Source of the DNA: Desulfosoma sp. | GTDB taxonomy: Bacteria > Desulfobacterota > Syntrophobacteria > Syntrophobacterales > DSM-9756 | DNA: 64,000 bases | Assembly: GCA_037481875.1 (NCBI GenBank) | Contig: JBBFKY010000009.1 | Coordinates: 87,364-151,363, forward strand | Reading direction: 5' to 3' | In this document: positions 34,520 to 43,827 of the stretch, in pieces | How the letters are laid out: every line of letters begins with the position of its first letter | Position numbering within the stretch: position 1 is the stretch's first letter | Notes under the pieces: model-generated | Told to the model about the DNA's origin: nothing | The model's input: only the letters and a program-made list of their open reading frames with translations | Databases searched by the model: none | Program-made: the position numbers and the translations under genes

Positions 34520-36419
34520 AAAACACACTCAAAGCCGTTCCGAAAAAACGGCATCCCTTTTCAGGCCTCGCAGGAAAAAGTCTGGAAGTTCAGCGACGTT
34601 CAAGGTGATGGCGGCCTCCCTTGCAGGGCTTGCCATTCTTGTTTCGGCGGGCAGCTATTGGAATCTGCTGGATCCTGTTTTGGCCAAGCTTCCTGTCCCT
34701 CATCGACTGCAGGCCATCGAGTTGGAAGTCAACGGGAATCTGGAAGAAATGCTTGCAGACACGGAAAAGGTGTTCAATCCGCGTGATGCCGTGCGACTTC
34801 TCGGTGTGAAAACCGACGGCTGGTTTTCCTGGGGTGTCAAGGTGGTGAGTGCCGATGTGGACTTTCGGCAATGGACGAAAAAGCCTGAAGTCTTAAGGGA
34901 CCTCATGCCGGAAGAAAGCTTTGAAACCCCGAAGAGGCTGAATTTAGAAGTCATTTGGATGGGAAAATCTCTGGGAGGGGTTCGGCTTCTGGTCCAATTG
35001 GATGCGAAAGATTGGCTGTCCAAGGCTCAGGAAGCGGGAAGCAGGGAAGAAAGGATTCGTTACTTGGAAAGAGTATTGGAAGCCGATCCGCGCAACGTGC
35101 TTGTCAAGACCCAATTGGCCGGTTTGTATGCGGAAGCCGGCCGTGACGGCGATGCGGAAAGACTCTACGAAGAGGTGTTGGAACTTGGGCGTTCCCGACC
35201 CGTTCTGGAAAGGCTTATCGCCGTTTACAAGAAAGAGAAGAAATATGCGAACGCCGTGGAAGCCTCTCTGGATTTGTTAGAGCTCGCCAATGACCCGCAG
35301 GTGTTTCAGGATGTGGTGCGTTACCTGCAAAACCAGGTGCCCACGAAGGAAGCCTTGAAGCTTCTCAAGCAGTATACGTCCAAGGTGCCCGGTGCCTATC
35401 GTGGTTCATGGCATTTGGTGCGAGCGGATTTGGCCACCAAGGCCGAAAGCTGGGCGGAAGCCGCTCAGGCTTACGAAAGCGCCATGGCGGCCGGGGTTCG
35501 AGATCCCAATATTCACTACAATCTTTCCGTGGTTCGAACGAAATCGGGCGATCTGGATCAAGCGGCCCAAGATTTGGAAAAATACTTGAAAGCCAATCCC
35601 GGCGATGTAACCAATTGGTTAAAGCTTGCCGCCATGTACGAAAAAGCCGGCGAGGAGTCCAAAGCCTTGAAGGTTTATCAGGACCTAGTGGCCAAGAACC
35701 CTTCAGAAAAACGAGCCCTGGTTCGGCTGGCAGCCCTTTTGGAAAAATCCGGGGACAAAAACGAACTGCTCAAGGTGTACCAAAACCTGGCGCAGCTGGA
35801 GCCTCAGGACCGAGTGATTCAATGGAACCTGGCCATGCTGCTTTACGACACCAAACAATGGGACAAGGCCACAGCGGCTTTTGAAAAATGCGCGGCTCTT
35901 TCGCCGGATGATCCCAAGCCTTTGAAATACCTTCTGGATCTTTATCAAAAGAGTAAGAATGCATCCAAGCAGATGGAAGTGCTACAAAAGCTTATTGCCT
36001 TGGATAAGGATAACCTAGCTTACTATGATGCTTTGTTTGTTTTGTATGATCAGGCCAAGAACTACGATGCCATCATCAAGGTCTTTGAAGAAGCGTCAAA
36101 AAAGTATCCTAAAGTGACGGCTTTTCACCAGTACCTTCTCTACGGAGCCCTCAAGAAGGGCCAAAAACAAAAGGCGTTGGAGGCTTTGGAAGAACTGTGC
36201 CGTCTGGAACCCAAGGAAGTCAAATACTTCAAGCAGGCGGCGCAGATTCATGAAAGCCTTGGGCAATTCAGCAAAGCCTTGGAAAAGATTAAACGCGTGT
36301 TGGAAATCAATCCCAACGATGCAGCGGCCAAGGACGATTACATTCGCCTGCGGCTTCTCCTGGCGGCGCCCAAGAAGACCGGCTTTTTCTATTGCACGGA
36401 AAAGCCGATTCGTGTATAA
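34509..36419 (+). CDS. Membrane-anchored tetratricopeptide-repeat protein
   Basis: One N-terminal transmembrane helix (about residues 33-50, AASLAGLAILVSAGS) is preceded by a basic cytoplasmic tail, so the rest probably faces the periplasm. From about residue 170 on, there are at least ten TPR-like repeats, with leads such as 'EADPRNVLVKTQLAGLYAEAG' and 'KANPGDVTNWLKLAAMYEKAG'. Residues 60-165 form a non-repeat domain of unknown type. It is a likely scaffold or assembly factor. Its last codons carry the promoter of the downstream tRNA-Val. Confidence 0.8.
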   Translation: MMFRKHTQSRSEKTASLFRPRRKKSGSSATFKVMAASLAGLAILVSAGSYWNLLDPVLAKLPVPHRLQAIELEVNGNLEEMLADTEKVFNPRDAVRLLGVKTDGWFSWGVKVVSADVDFRQWTKKPEVLRDLMPEESFETPKRLNLEVIWMGKSLGGVRLLVQLDAKDWLSKAQEAGSREERIRYLERVLEADPRNVLVKTQLAGLYAEAGRDGDAERLYEEVLELGRSRPVLERLIAVYKKEKKYANAVEASLDLLELANDPQVFQDVVRYLQNQVPTKEALKLLKQYTSKVPGAYRGSWHLVRADLATKAESWAEAAQAYESAMAAGVRDPNIHYNLSVVRTKSGDLDQAAQDLEKYLKANPGDVTNWLKLAAMYEKAGEESKALKVYQDLVAKNPSEKRALVRLAALLEKSGDKNELLKVYQNLAQLEPQDRVIQWNLAMLLYDTKQWDKATAAFEKCAALSPDDPKPLKYLLDLYQKSKNASKQMEVLQKLIALDKDNLAYYDALFVLYDQAKNYDAIIKVFEEASKKYPKVTAFHQYLLYGALKKGQKQKALEALEELCRLEPKEVKYFKQAAQIHESLGQFSKALEKIKRVLEINPNDAAAKDDYIRLRLLLAAPKKTGFFYCTEKPIRV

Positions 36420-36420
36420 G
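36392..36420 (+). promoter_or_regulatory. Sigma-70 promoter for tRNA-Val inside the 3' end of the TPR gene
   Basis: TTGCAC (36392-36397) and TATAAG (36415-36420) are separated by exactly 17 bp; the -10 overlaps the TPR stop codon. The tRNA begins 11 nt later. Confidence 0.65.
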
Positions 36421-36431
36421 GGCTGGAAATT

Positions 36432-36507
36432 GGGCGGGTAACTCAGCGGTGAGAGTGCCATCCTCACACGGTGGAAGTCGAGGGTTCGAATCCCCCCCCG
36501 CCCACCA
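36432..36507 (+). tRNA. tRNA-Val (anticodon CAC)
   Basis: The acceptor arms GGGCGGG / CCCGCCC pair, with discriminator A and encoded CCA. The anticodon stem CCATC/GGTGG encloses CTCACAC, giving anticodon CAC. The T arm has GGTTCGAATCC. Length is 76 nt. Confidence 0.95.
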
Positions 36508-36523
36508 CGCATGAAACGTCCTG

Positions 36524-36549
36524 GCTTCGGCGTCGCCGAGGCTTTTTTT
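36524..36549 (+). terminator. Terminator after tRNA-Val
   Basis: An 8-bp stem (GCTTCGGC/GCCGAGGC, one G.T pair) is followed by seven T residues at 36543-36549. Confidence 0.85.
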
Positions 36550-36612
36550 ATGCGCTATGGCTGGAGAAGCTTCAAGGGCACCTTGTGACAACAAACGACG
36601 AGGAGCCGACAT

Positions 36613-36771
36613 ATGCATGGGGGACGAAGCTTTGGCAGGGTGTGGGCTTGGTTGTTGGCCTTGAGCCTTTTCTTGGGGGCTGCCACGGGTTGCAACACGG
36701 TCAAGGGCATCGGGAAGGACATTCGGTCTTTGGGGGGAGCCATCGAAAGATCGGCGGATGGCGCCAAGTAA
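36613..36771 (+). CDS. Small entericidin-like lipoprotein (52 aa)
   Basis: ATG 36613 has GAGGAG 8-9 nt before it. The short product has a basic N-terminus, a hydrophobic signal (WAWLLALSLFLGAATG) and a lipobox ending at Cys27 (A-T-G-C). The remainder, 'CNTVKGIGKDIRSLGGAIE', matches the entericidin A/B family pattern (CNT..G.G.D....G..I). Family members are tiny membrane lipoproteins linked to envelope stress; function here is inferred. It stands alone between tRNA-Val and a repeat spacer. Confidence 0.8.
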   Translation: MHGGRSFGRVWAWLLALSLFLGAATGCNTVKGIGKDIRSLGGAIERSADGAK

Positions 36772-36865
36772 ACCATCTCTTGCGGTTAGGCCATAACAAA
36801 GCCCTTACGTTGTTTTTTGTAGGAGGGTGTGTGCGCCTCGAAAACATGCCCTTGTGGTGTGATTT

Positions 36866-36973
36866 GGGGCGAACCCATAGGTCCGATCCTACGGGTTCCG
36901 GGGTGGCCCATGGCCTATGGGGTTGGCATGACCGAGGGGATGGATATGAAGGGCGGACACAGAGGTCCGCCCC
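36866..36973. repeat. Two single palindromic repeat units
   Basis: GGGGCGAACCCATAGGTCC (from 36866) and GGGCGGACACAGAGGTCC (from 36951) are units of the dispersed repeat family, both in the spacer between the lipoprotein gene and the 3' end of the hdr operon. Confidence 0.5.
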
Positions 36974-37033
36974 TCGAGGATGGAAAAGGGAAGGTGGTTG
37001 GGTGATCAAGGCCGCTCGGCTCTCGACAAAAAG

Positions 37034-37834
37034 CTAGCGAGGGCCGGTGGGAAGAAAACTTTCTTCACCCAGCATGGTAAACGGTGATTTGCCGTCCGGA
37101 ACACCTGTCTTGTAGTCAAAGATTCCTTCCACCAAACTGTTCACATGCTTGTAGAGCACCCTCAAGGGGATGTTCGACGGGCATGTTTCCTCACACATTC
37201 CACAATCAATGCATCGACCGGCCATGTGCACCGCTCGAACCAAATGAAAGGATGTATCCGGAGGCAGTTTTCCTGCGGGAATGAGTTCCTTGTGTTCCAG
37301 GCTGCATTCGGTGCAGAAGCACACAGGGCACACGTCTCGGCATCCATAACAGCGAATGCAGCGGTTGAAATGGCCCAGCCACCAGGCCAGCCTTTCTGTG
37401 TCGGGCATGGCTTCCAGTTCCTGAAGCCGCCGGCTCTGTGACACGGGCTTGGGAGCTTCCCCATAATCCAAGTGATCCGGGTAGGGCTTGGAACACTCGC
37501 ACGAAAAGGCGAGATCCTGCGGGCAAGCATGCCCTACGATCACCACCTTGTCAGGTTGAAGCTGGTTCCATTTGAAGAGTTCGTAAAGAGACCTTTCCTC
37601 GCAGCCACGAACCAGCACACCGAAAGTTTTGTCCGGATATTGTCGTGCCTGGGCCAACAGAAGCTTAGTGACGGGATAACGAGCCTTGAACGGCTGCCAC
37701 GTTTCCAAGGTGTTCAGGTCGTCCTTGGTAAAAACAGCGGGGAAAGGCAGCCCGTGGACCGTTTTGTAAGCGATAAAGGCGTCCACGCGACCTTCTTCCA
37801 GTAATTGTCGAACTTTGGTCTTCATGAGATCCAT
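37034..37834 (-). CDS. 4Fe-4S dicluster protein of the Hdr/Fdh-beta type, last gene of the hdr operon
   Basis: This 266-residue protein has an N-terminal part with 'GVLVRGCEERSLYELFKWNQLQPD', 'VVIVGHACPQD' and 'CECSKPYP', resembling the flavin/FeS part of F420-hydrogenase-beta (FrhB/FdhB) relatives. The C-terminal ferredoxin clusters are 'CIRCYGCRDVCPVCFC' and 'CIDCGMCEETCPS'. Proteins of this type sit beside MvhD and HdrA in sulfate reducers and are thought to pass electrons into the complex. It follows the MvhD gene by 26 bp. The start may be ATG 37834 or 37825. Confidence 0.7.
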   Translation of the reverse strand: MDLMKTKVRQLLEEGRVDAFIAYKTVHGLPFPAVFTKDDLNTLETWQPFKARYPVTKLLLAQARQYPDKTFGVLVRGCEERSLYELFKWNQLQPDKVVIVGHACPQDLAFSCECSKPYPDHLDYGEAPKPVSQSRRLQELEAMPDTERLAWWLGHFNRCIRCYGCRDVCPVCFCTECSLEHKELIPAGKLPPDTSFHLVRAVHMAGRCIDCGMCEETCPSNIPLRVLYKHVNSLVEGIFDYKTGVPDGKSPFTMLGEESFLPTGPR

Positions 37835-37860
37835 CCTGTGCGCTGAACGTGTGGTATCGT

Positions 37861-38301
37861 CTAAAGGCCCAATGCCAGCCGCGGACTCGCTTCAAAGGAC
37901 GGCGCAGGTCCCAAGGAGCGTATTTTCTCGGTAAAATCCCGCACCACTTCAGCGAATTTGATGCCTTCGGCCGAGGAGATCCATTCCAGACGGAACCTTT
38001 CCGGATTGTAGCCGGAAAATCGAATCAGTTCCTGCACGAATTTCATGCGTTTCAAGGTCATGTAGTTCCCTTTGAGATAGTGGCAGTCGCCGATATGGCA
38101 TCCTGCCACCAGAACACCGTCGGCACCACGTTGAAAGGCATGAATGACGTGATGAGGGGACACGGTGCCGGAACACATCACGCGCACGACACGCACGTTC
38201 GGCGGGTATTGAAACCGACTCACCCCCGCCAGGTCCGCCCCGGCGTAGCTGCACCAGTTGCACAAGATTGCCAAAATTCTCGGTTCAAAGCGTTCCGCCA
38301 T
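37861..38301 (-). CDS. mvhD: MvhD/FlpD-family iron-sulfur subunit
   Basis: This 146-residue protein contains 'ILAILCNWCSYAGADLAGVSR', 'RVVRVMCSGTVSPHHVIHAF', 'GVLVAGCHIGDCHYLKGN' and conserved cysteines of the [2Fe-2S] methyl-viologen-reducing-hydrogenase delta subunit. MvhD relays electrons between a hydrogenase, formate dehydrogenase or NADH unit and HdrA. It lies 22 bp downstream of hdrA. Confidence 0.9.
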   Translation of the reverse strand: MAERFEPRILAILCNWCSYAGADLAGVSRFQYPPNVRVVRVMCSGTVSPHHVIHAFQRGADGVLVAGCHIGDCHYLKGNYMTLKRMKFVQELIRFSGYNPERFRLEWISSAEGIKFAEVVRDFTEKIRSLGPAPSFEASPRLALGL

Positions 38302-38323
38302 GATTCCGTCTCCTGCCTACGGT

Positions 38324-41300
38324 CTAGGCGCTGAGGGCCTCGTCGATTTGGGTATAGAGCTGCAGGTGCGAAAATCCCAGCAGCGTGATGGCTTCCGAAG
38401 GACATGTGGCCGCACAGGTGCCGCAGCCTTTGCACAGAGCCTGGTTCACTTCGCATTTAGCTTCCTGTTCCAGGTAACTGATGGCACCGAAAGGACAGCA
38501 CTGCACACAACCCTGACAGCCGCAGCACAGATCCTTGTTGACCACCGCCACCACACCTCCTGCCAGGATCGAGTCCTTGGCCAGCACGGTGGCGGCTCGA
38601 GCCGCTGCCGCTTTCGCCTGCGCGATGCATTCTTCGGTCGGCTTCGGGAAATGAGCCAAGCCGGCGATAAAGACACCGTCCGTGGCGAAATCCACGGGGC
38701 GCAGTTTGGCGTGGGCTTCAAGGAAGAATCCATCGGCATTGAGAGGTACCTTGAACATTTTGGCCAGTTCGTCGGCTTCCGAGGTGCGCGTGACGATGGC
38801 GGAAGCCAGAGTGAGAATATCCGGTTTCAGGATGATCGGCCGTCGGAGAATATGATCCACGACAGTCACCGTGAGTGTTCCATCGGGGGCCACCTGGACC
38901 TGGGGTTTGTTTTCCAGGTCGAATCGAATGAAGAGCACACCCCGAGCTCGAGCTTCCTTGTAGAGATTCTCTCTGAGTCCGAAGGTGCGAATATCGCGGT
39001 ACAAAACGTAAACATCCAGATCCGGATTGAGTTTTTTCAACCGCAAAGCGTTTTCGATGGAATGGCTGCAGCACACTCGACTGCAATACGGTCTTTCAGG
39101 TTCCCGGGATCCAACGCATTGGATAAACACGGCCGAATTGGCATTGGTGATGCGAGGATCTCTTTGGCTGATAGCTTGATCCAGATCCAGGTTCAGAAAG
39201 ATCCGATCGCTCTGTCCATAACCGTATTCCGTAGGTTTCAGAGAGTGGGCGCCGATGGCCAAAATGGCGACCCCGTGATCGATTTCCTTGAGGGAACCGC
39301 CCACGTCCAGCACCGTATGGAAGTTCCCAACAAAGCCCTGAACATCGCGAATCTGGGCGTTGGTGAGCACCGTGATGCGTGGATGGTCAATGACCCTTTG
39401 AATGAGTTCATCCAAATACGGGGCGATGGGCTGACCGTCCCAGGTGGAATAGAGCTTACGGCCATGACCGCCCAGAACATCTTTGCGTTCCACAAGTGTC
39501 ACCGGATAACCCTGATCGGCCAAGGCCAAAGCGGCCGTCATGCCGGCGATACCCCCGCCGACCACGAGTCCCGATTTCGTCACGTTTAGTTGAATTTCAC
39601 CGAGCGGTTGCTGCAAAGCCACCTTGGCCACCGCCATTCGAACCATGTCTTTGGCTTTTTCCGTGGCGGCTTCCGGCTCGTTCATGTGCACCCAGGAACC
39701 CTGGTTTCGAATGTTGGCCATTTCAAAGAGATACTTGTTCAGTCCGGCCTGTTTCAGGGTTTCCTGGAAAAGAGGTTCGTGGGTTCTTGGAGAGCAGGCA
39801 GCCACAACGATGCGATTCAGGTTGTGTTCCTGAATGACCTGCTTCATTTTGTCCTGTGTATCCTGAGCGCAGGTGAACAGATTGCGCTCCACATAAACCA
39901 CGGAAGGTAGTGTTTCCGCGTACCGGGCCACGGCTTCCACGTCAATGACACCGGCGATGTTGACACCGCAGTGGCAGACAAAGACGCCCACACGAGGTTC
40001 TTCGGCTGCCACATCCTTTTCGGTAAGAACCGGCGGTTTTTGGGTGAGGGTGTTGCGGGCCGGCGCCAGCAAGGCTCCTGAATCGGCGGCCGCTGCCGAA
40101 GCTTCCATGACGGATAAAGGAATGTCTTTGGGGCTTTGAAAAACACCGCACACATAAATGCCGGTTCGGGATGTTTGCACGGGTTCAAAGGGTGACGTGG
40201 CCGCAAAGCGACCGTCTCCGATGTCAATCCCCAAGGATTCGGCCAGTTTCAAAGTGTCTTTGGAAACCTGAAGTCCCACGGAAAGAACCACCAGGTTGAA
40301 CACTTCTTCCACCAGCGTTCCATCTTCGGCAACGTATTGAATGGCCAGATCATCCGTACCGGGTACGGGATCCACGCTGTGCACGCGGGAACGAATAAAG
40401 CGCACTCCTTTTTCCCGTTCCGCCCTTTCATAGTACTTGTCGAAATCCTTGCCCGGCGTGCGCATGTCCATAAAGAAGATCGCCGTATCCAAACCTTCAC
40501 CCGCGTGTTCCTTGGCGATAACCGCTTCCTTAATGGCGTACATGCAACAGACGGCGGAGCAATAACCATTGTCGCAGTGGTGAATGTCCCGGGAACCAAC
40601 GCACTGAAGCCAGGCAATCTTTTTGGGTTCTTCATGGTCACTGGGACGCACCAGATGGCCTTCGAACGGTCCTGATGAGGAAAGAATCCGTTCAAATTCC
40701 ATAGAAGTGATCACATTAGGATGTTTGGTGTAATTGTAAGTATCGTAGATTTTGGGATCGAACGGTTCAAATCCAGGAGCCAGAATGATGCTGCCCACCT
40801 CGAGAGTGAATTCCCGGTCCTTATCGTCGAAATTCACCGCTTGGGTCGGGCAGAATTTTTCGCAGGCGCGGCATTTGCCTTTTTCAAAGTAGATACAGTG
40901 ATCCTTGTCAATCACATACTTTAAGGGGACGGCCTGGGGAAACTTGACATAGGCCGCCTTGCGCTTGCCAAGGCCTGCGTTGTATTCGTCATCGACCTTG
41001 CGAGGACATTTTTCCGCGCAGGTGCCGCAGGCGATACACTTGTCCATGTCGATGTAGCGGGCTTTTTGGAAAATAGTCGCCTGAAAGTGACCCGCTTCAC
41101 CCTTGACGTCTTTAACTTCGGAAAGCGTGTGAATTTGAATGTTCAGATGCCGGCCGACCTCGACCAGTTTGGGTGACAGAATTCACATGGCGCAGTCATC
41201 GGTGGGAAATGTTTTATCCAGCATACTCATGGCCCCACCGATGGCCGAAGTCTTTTCAATCAGATGGACGAAATATCCCGAATCGGCCAAATCCAAGGCT

Positions 41301-41383
41301 GCCTGGACGCCGGCGATGCCGCCCCCCACCACCATGACGGATCCGATAGGGTTTGAAGAGCTCAATTGCGTCGCATTGCTCAT
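38324..41383 (-). CDS. hdrA: Heterodisulfide-reductase subunit A, selenocysteine-containing
   Basis: Read through one in-frame TGA at 41183-41185, the frame is continuous from ATG 41383 to 38324 (1019 aa), with Sec at residue 67. Upstream is '[20 protein letters not shown]' (FAD site) and 'FPTDDCAM'. Downstream, '[16 protein letters not shown]' continues the HdrA alignment, where most homologues have Cys. Further on are '[12 protein letters not shown]', '[13 protein letters not shown]', a second FAD/NAD region ('[19 protein letters not shown]') and C-terminal ferredoxin clusters '[12 protein letters not shown]' and '[13 protein letters not shown]'. HdrA carries the bifurcating FAD. Treating only 38324-41047 as the gene loses the first 112 residues, including the Sec motif. 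Confidence 0.9.
41150..41167 (-). promoter_or_regulatory. Bacterial SECIS-like hairpin after the hdrA UGA
   Basis: On the minus strand, CTGGTC and GGCCGG pair (with G.T wobbles) around a 6-nt loop GAGGTC. The hairpin starts 15 nt after the UGA and the loop lies 21 nt after it, and it contains GGT as in the E. coli fdhF element. It directs SelB-dependent Sec insertion. Confidence 0.7.
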
Positions 41384-41407
41384 GATGTTCTCTCCCTTGT
41401 GCGCTCT

Positions 41408-42889
41408 TTATTCCGATTTCTCTTCGTCCTTTACGGGACTGGGAGGAATAATCTTCTTTTGTCCGTTGCTCAGGAACTCATGCATGGAGGCGGCGGCGAT
41501 GCGGCCTTCACCCATGGCGCTGATGACGGTGGCGCCTCCCGAGACGATATCGCCTCCAGCCCAGACTCGAGCCTTAGACGTGCGACCCCTTTCGTCGATC
41601 ACGACAGTGCCCCAACGCGTGACATTGAGGTCGGGTGTGGTTGAGGGGATGAGCGGGTTGGGGGAGGTTCCCAAAGAGACCACAACGGTGTCCACATCCA
41701 GAATGTATTCACTGCCGGGAATCGGTACCGGACGCCGCCGCCCGCTTTCGTCAGGTTCGGTGAGCCTCATGCGAATGAGTTCCATGGCCGCCACATTGTT
41801 TCGTCCATCACTCAAAAAGGCCGTGGGGTTGCACAGAAAATGGAATTCGATTCCTTCTTCTTCAGCGTTTTCCACTTCTTCAAGCCGTGCCGGCATTTCG
41901 GCACGCGTGCGTCGGTAGATCACGTACACTTCCTGGGCTCCCAGACGCACGGCACATCGTGCGGCGTCCATGGCCACGTTGCCTCCTCCGATAACCGCCA
42001 CCTTTTTGCCCATCTTAATAGGCGTGGCATATTCCGGATACCGGTAGGCTTTCATTAAGTTGGTGCGTGTAAGGAACTCATTGGCCGAATAGACCATATT
42101 CAGGTTTTCACCGGGAACCCCCATAAATTTCGGCAGACCGGCTCCGGGGGCCAAATACACGGCATCGTAATCGGTTCTGAGCAGTTCATCGAGGCTGTAG
42201 TTGATCCCGATGACTGTGTTCAACCGAAGATCCACGCCCAAGGATTGCACATACTGGACTTCCCTTTGAACAATCTCCTTGGGAAGCCGAAATTCTGGAA
42301 TGCCGTACATGAGCACGCCGCCGGCCACGTGCAAGGCTTCAAAGAGGACCACCTTATGGCCGAGAATGGCCAGGTCCGAAGCCACGGTCAGTCCGGAAGG
42401 ACCGGATCCCACGACAGCCACCTTCTTGCCCGTGGATGGGGCCATTTCGGGCATGGTCGGAGCCCCCTGGGTTCTTTCCCAATCGGCGATGAAGCGTTCC
42501 AATCGCCCGATAGCTATCGGGGCTCCTTTTTTGTTCAGTGTACAAGCCTCTTCGCATTGAAGTTCCTGGGGACACACTCGGCCGCAGACGCCGGGAAGCG
42601 AGGTTTTGCGTTTGAGAATCTTAGCGGCTTCTTCAATGTCTTCACGCTGCAAAGCTGCGATAAAATCCGGAATGTCGATATTGACCGGACAGCCTTGCTG
42701 GCACGGTCGCTTCTTACACTGAATGCACCGGGATGCTTCTTCCTTGGCCAATTCCCACGTGTATCCCAAAGCGACCTCGTCGAAGTTATGCCGGCGCTCA
42801 TGTTCCGACTGTTTGGGCATCTCGACCCGGTTCAGATTAAGTTTGGGTTTCTTTTCCGAGGCGCCCTTGGTTTGTTTTTGCTCCGTCAT
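41408..42889 (-). CDS. NfnB/GltD-like NAD(P)H-binding flavoprotein
   Basis: The N-terminal iron-sulfur region has 'CIQCKKRPCQQGCPVNIDIP' and 'CGRVCPQELQCEEAC'. The FAD- and NAD(P)-binding domains show 'VAVVGSGPSGLTVASDLA', 'VIGGGNVAMDAARCAVRLGA' and 'VWAGGDIVSGGATVISAMGEG'. This 493-residue protein matches the GltD/NfnB (NADH-dependent ferredoxin:NADP oxidoreductase subunit B) family and follows NfnA by 90 bp. It hands electrons between NADPH, ferredoxin and the NfnA NADH site. Confidence 0.85.
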   Translation of the reverse strand: MTEQKQTKGASEKKPKLNLNRVEMPKQSEHERRHNFDEVALGYTWELAKEEASRCIQCKKRPCQQGCPVNIDIPDFIAALQREDIEEAAKILKRKTSLPGVCGRVCPQELQCEEACTLNKKGAPIAIGRLERFIADWERTQGAPTMPEMAPSTGKKVAVVGSGPSGLTVASDLAILGHKVVLFEALHVAGGVLMYGIPEFRLPKEIVQREVQYVQSLGVDLRLNTVIGINYSLDELLRTDYDAVYLAPGAGLPKFMGVPGENLNMVYSANEFLTRTNLMKAYRYPEYATPIKMGKKVAVIGGGNVAMDAARCAVRLGAQEVYVIYRRTRAEMPARLEEVENAEEEGIEFHFLCNPTAFLSDGRNNVAAMELIRMRLTEPDESGRRRPVPIPGSEYILDVDTVVVSLGTSPNPLIPSTTPDLNVTRWGTVVIDERGRTSKARVWAGGDIVSGGATVISAMGEGRIAAASMHEFLSNGQKKIIPPSPVKDEEKSE

Positions 42890-42979
42890 TGCCTGATCTC
42901 CTTAAAAAGCTACACATGCGTGTCGGCGCCGAAGAAAGCCGCCCCTAAATCCATGTGAAGGCGAGGCGGCGCCTCACCC

Positions 42980-43825
42980 CTACCACTGAGAACATCCGCG
43001 GCATTGAAAACCCTGCTGCAAAATGCTCTCATCGGCGTAGGTGCAGCGGCGTGCCATGAGCACTTCCCAGCCGTCTACTTCGTGGCCGTCAAATTCCGGG
43101 CCGTGCACGCAAGCGAATCGATTGGTGCGGCCCACACTCAAGCGACAGGCACCACACATGCCCGTGCCGTCCACCATCACCGGAGTCAAATGCACCATGG
43201 TTTTGATGGCATAAGGGCGTGTCATTTCTGAAAGGACGCGCATGAGGCACAAGGAACACATGGCGATCACGCGGTCGATACGGCGCTTTGGGTGCTGCTG
43301 CAGCAGTTTCCGCATGGCCACCGTGGTGCTTTCTATCATGCCATTGCCGTGAGTGCCCAAGGCCAGGATGAGGTTATCGCTGAGTTCTTCCAAAGGCTTT
43401 TGGCCAAAGAGGCGTTCTGAATCGGGGGCCTGCACGATGGTGGTCAGCGTGTTCCCATGCTCCTTTAAGGCCTTCAAAATAGGCACCATGGCAGCGATTC
43501 CGTACCCGCTGAGCACCGAGACCACATGGCCGTACTGGCCCACTTCCGCCGGACGGCCCAACGGTCCGATAAAACTGAGCAAGGTGTCTCCAGGCTGCAG
43601 GGTTGCCAACTGCTGCGTTGTTTTTCCCACCTCGATGAATACAAAGTCCACGGTGCCGGCTTCGGCGTTCCAGTCGCTGATGGTGAAGGGAACCCGCTCC
43701 CCTTTTTCGTCGATGATGAGAATCACGAACTGGCCCGGCTTGGCCTTTTCCGCCACCACCGGAGCCTGTACGCGAAGCCGGTGCACTCTGGGAGCCAAAA
43801 CTTCGTGATCGACAATCGAATACAT
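42980..43825 (-). CDS. NfnA-like FAD/[2Fe-2S] flavoprotein (dihydroorotate-dehydrogenase electron-transfer-type)
   Basis: This 281-residue protein has the ferredoxin-reductase fold: 'GQFVILIIDEKGERVPFTISDW' for FAD, 'VSVLSGYGIAAMVPIL' for NAD(H), and a C-terminal [2Fe-2S] site in 'CSLCLMRV' and 'GMCGACRLSVG'. Paired with NfnB it would bifurcate or confurcate NADH, NADPH and ferredoxin. It is 2 bp from the NuoG-like gene. Confidence 0.85.
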   Translation of the reverse strand: MYSIVDHEVLAPRVHRLRVQAPVVAEKAKPGQFVILIIDEKGERVPFTISDWNAEAGTVDFVFIEVGKTTQQLATLQPGDTLLSFIGPLGRPAEVGQYGHVVSVLSGYGIAAMVPILKALKEHGNTLTTIVQAPDSERLFGQKPLEELSDNLILALGTHGNGMIESTTVAMRKLLQQHPKRRIDRVIAMCSLCLMRVLSEMTRPYAIKTMVHLTPVMVDGTGMCGACRLSVGRTNRFACVHGPEFDGHEVDGWEVLMARRCTYADESILQQGFQCRGCSQW

Positions 43826-43827
43826 GG

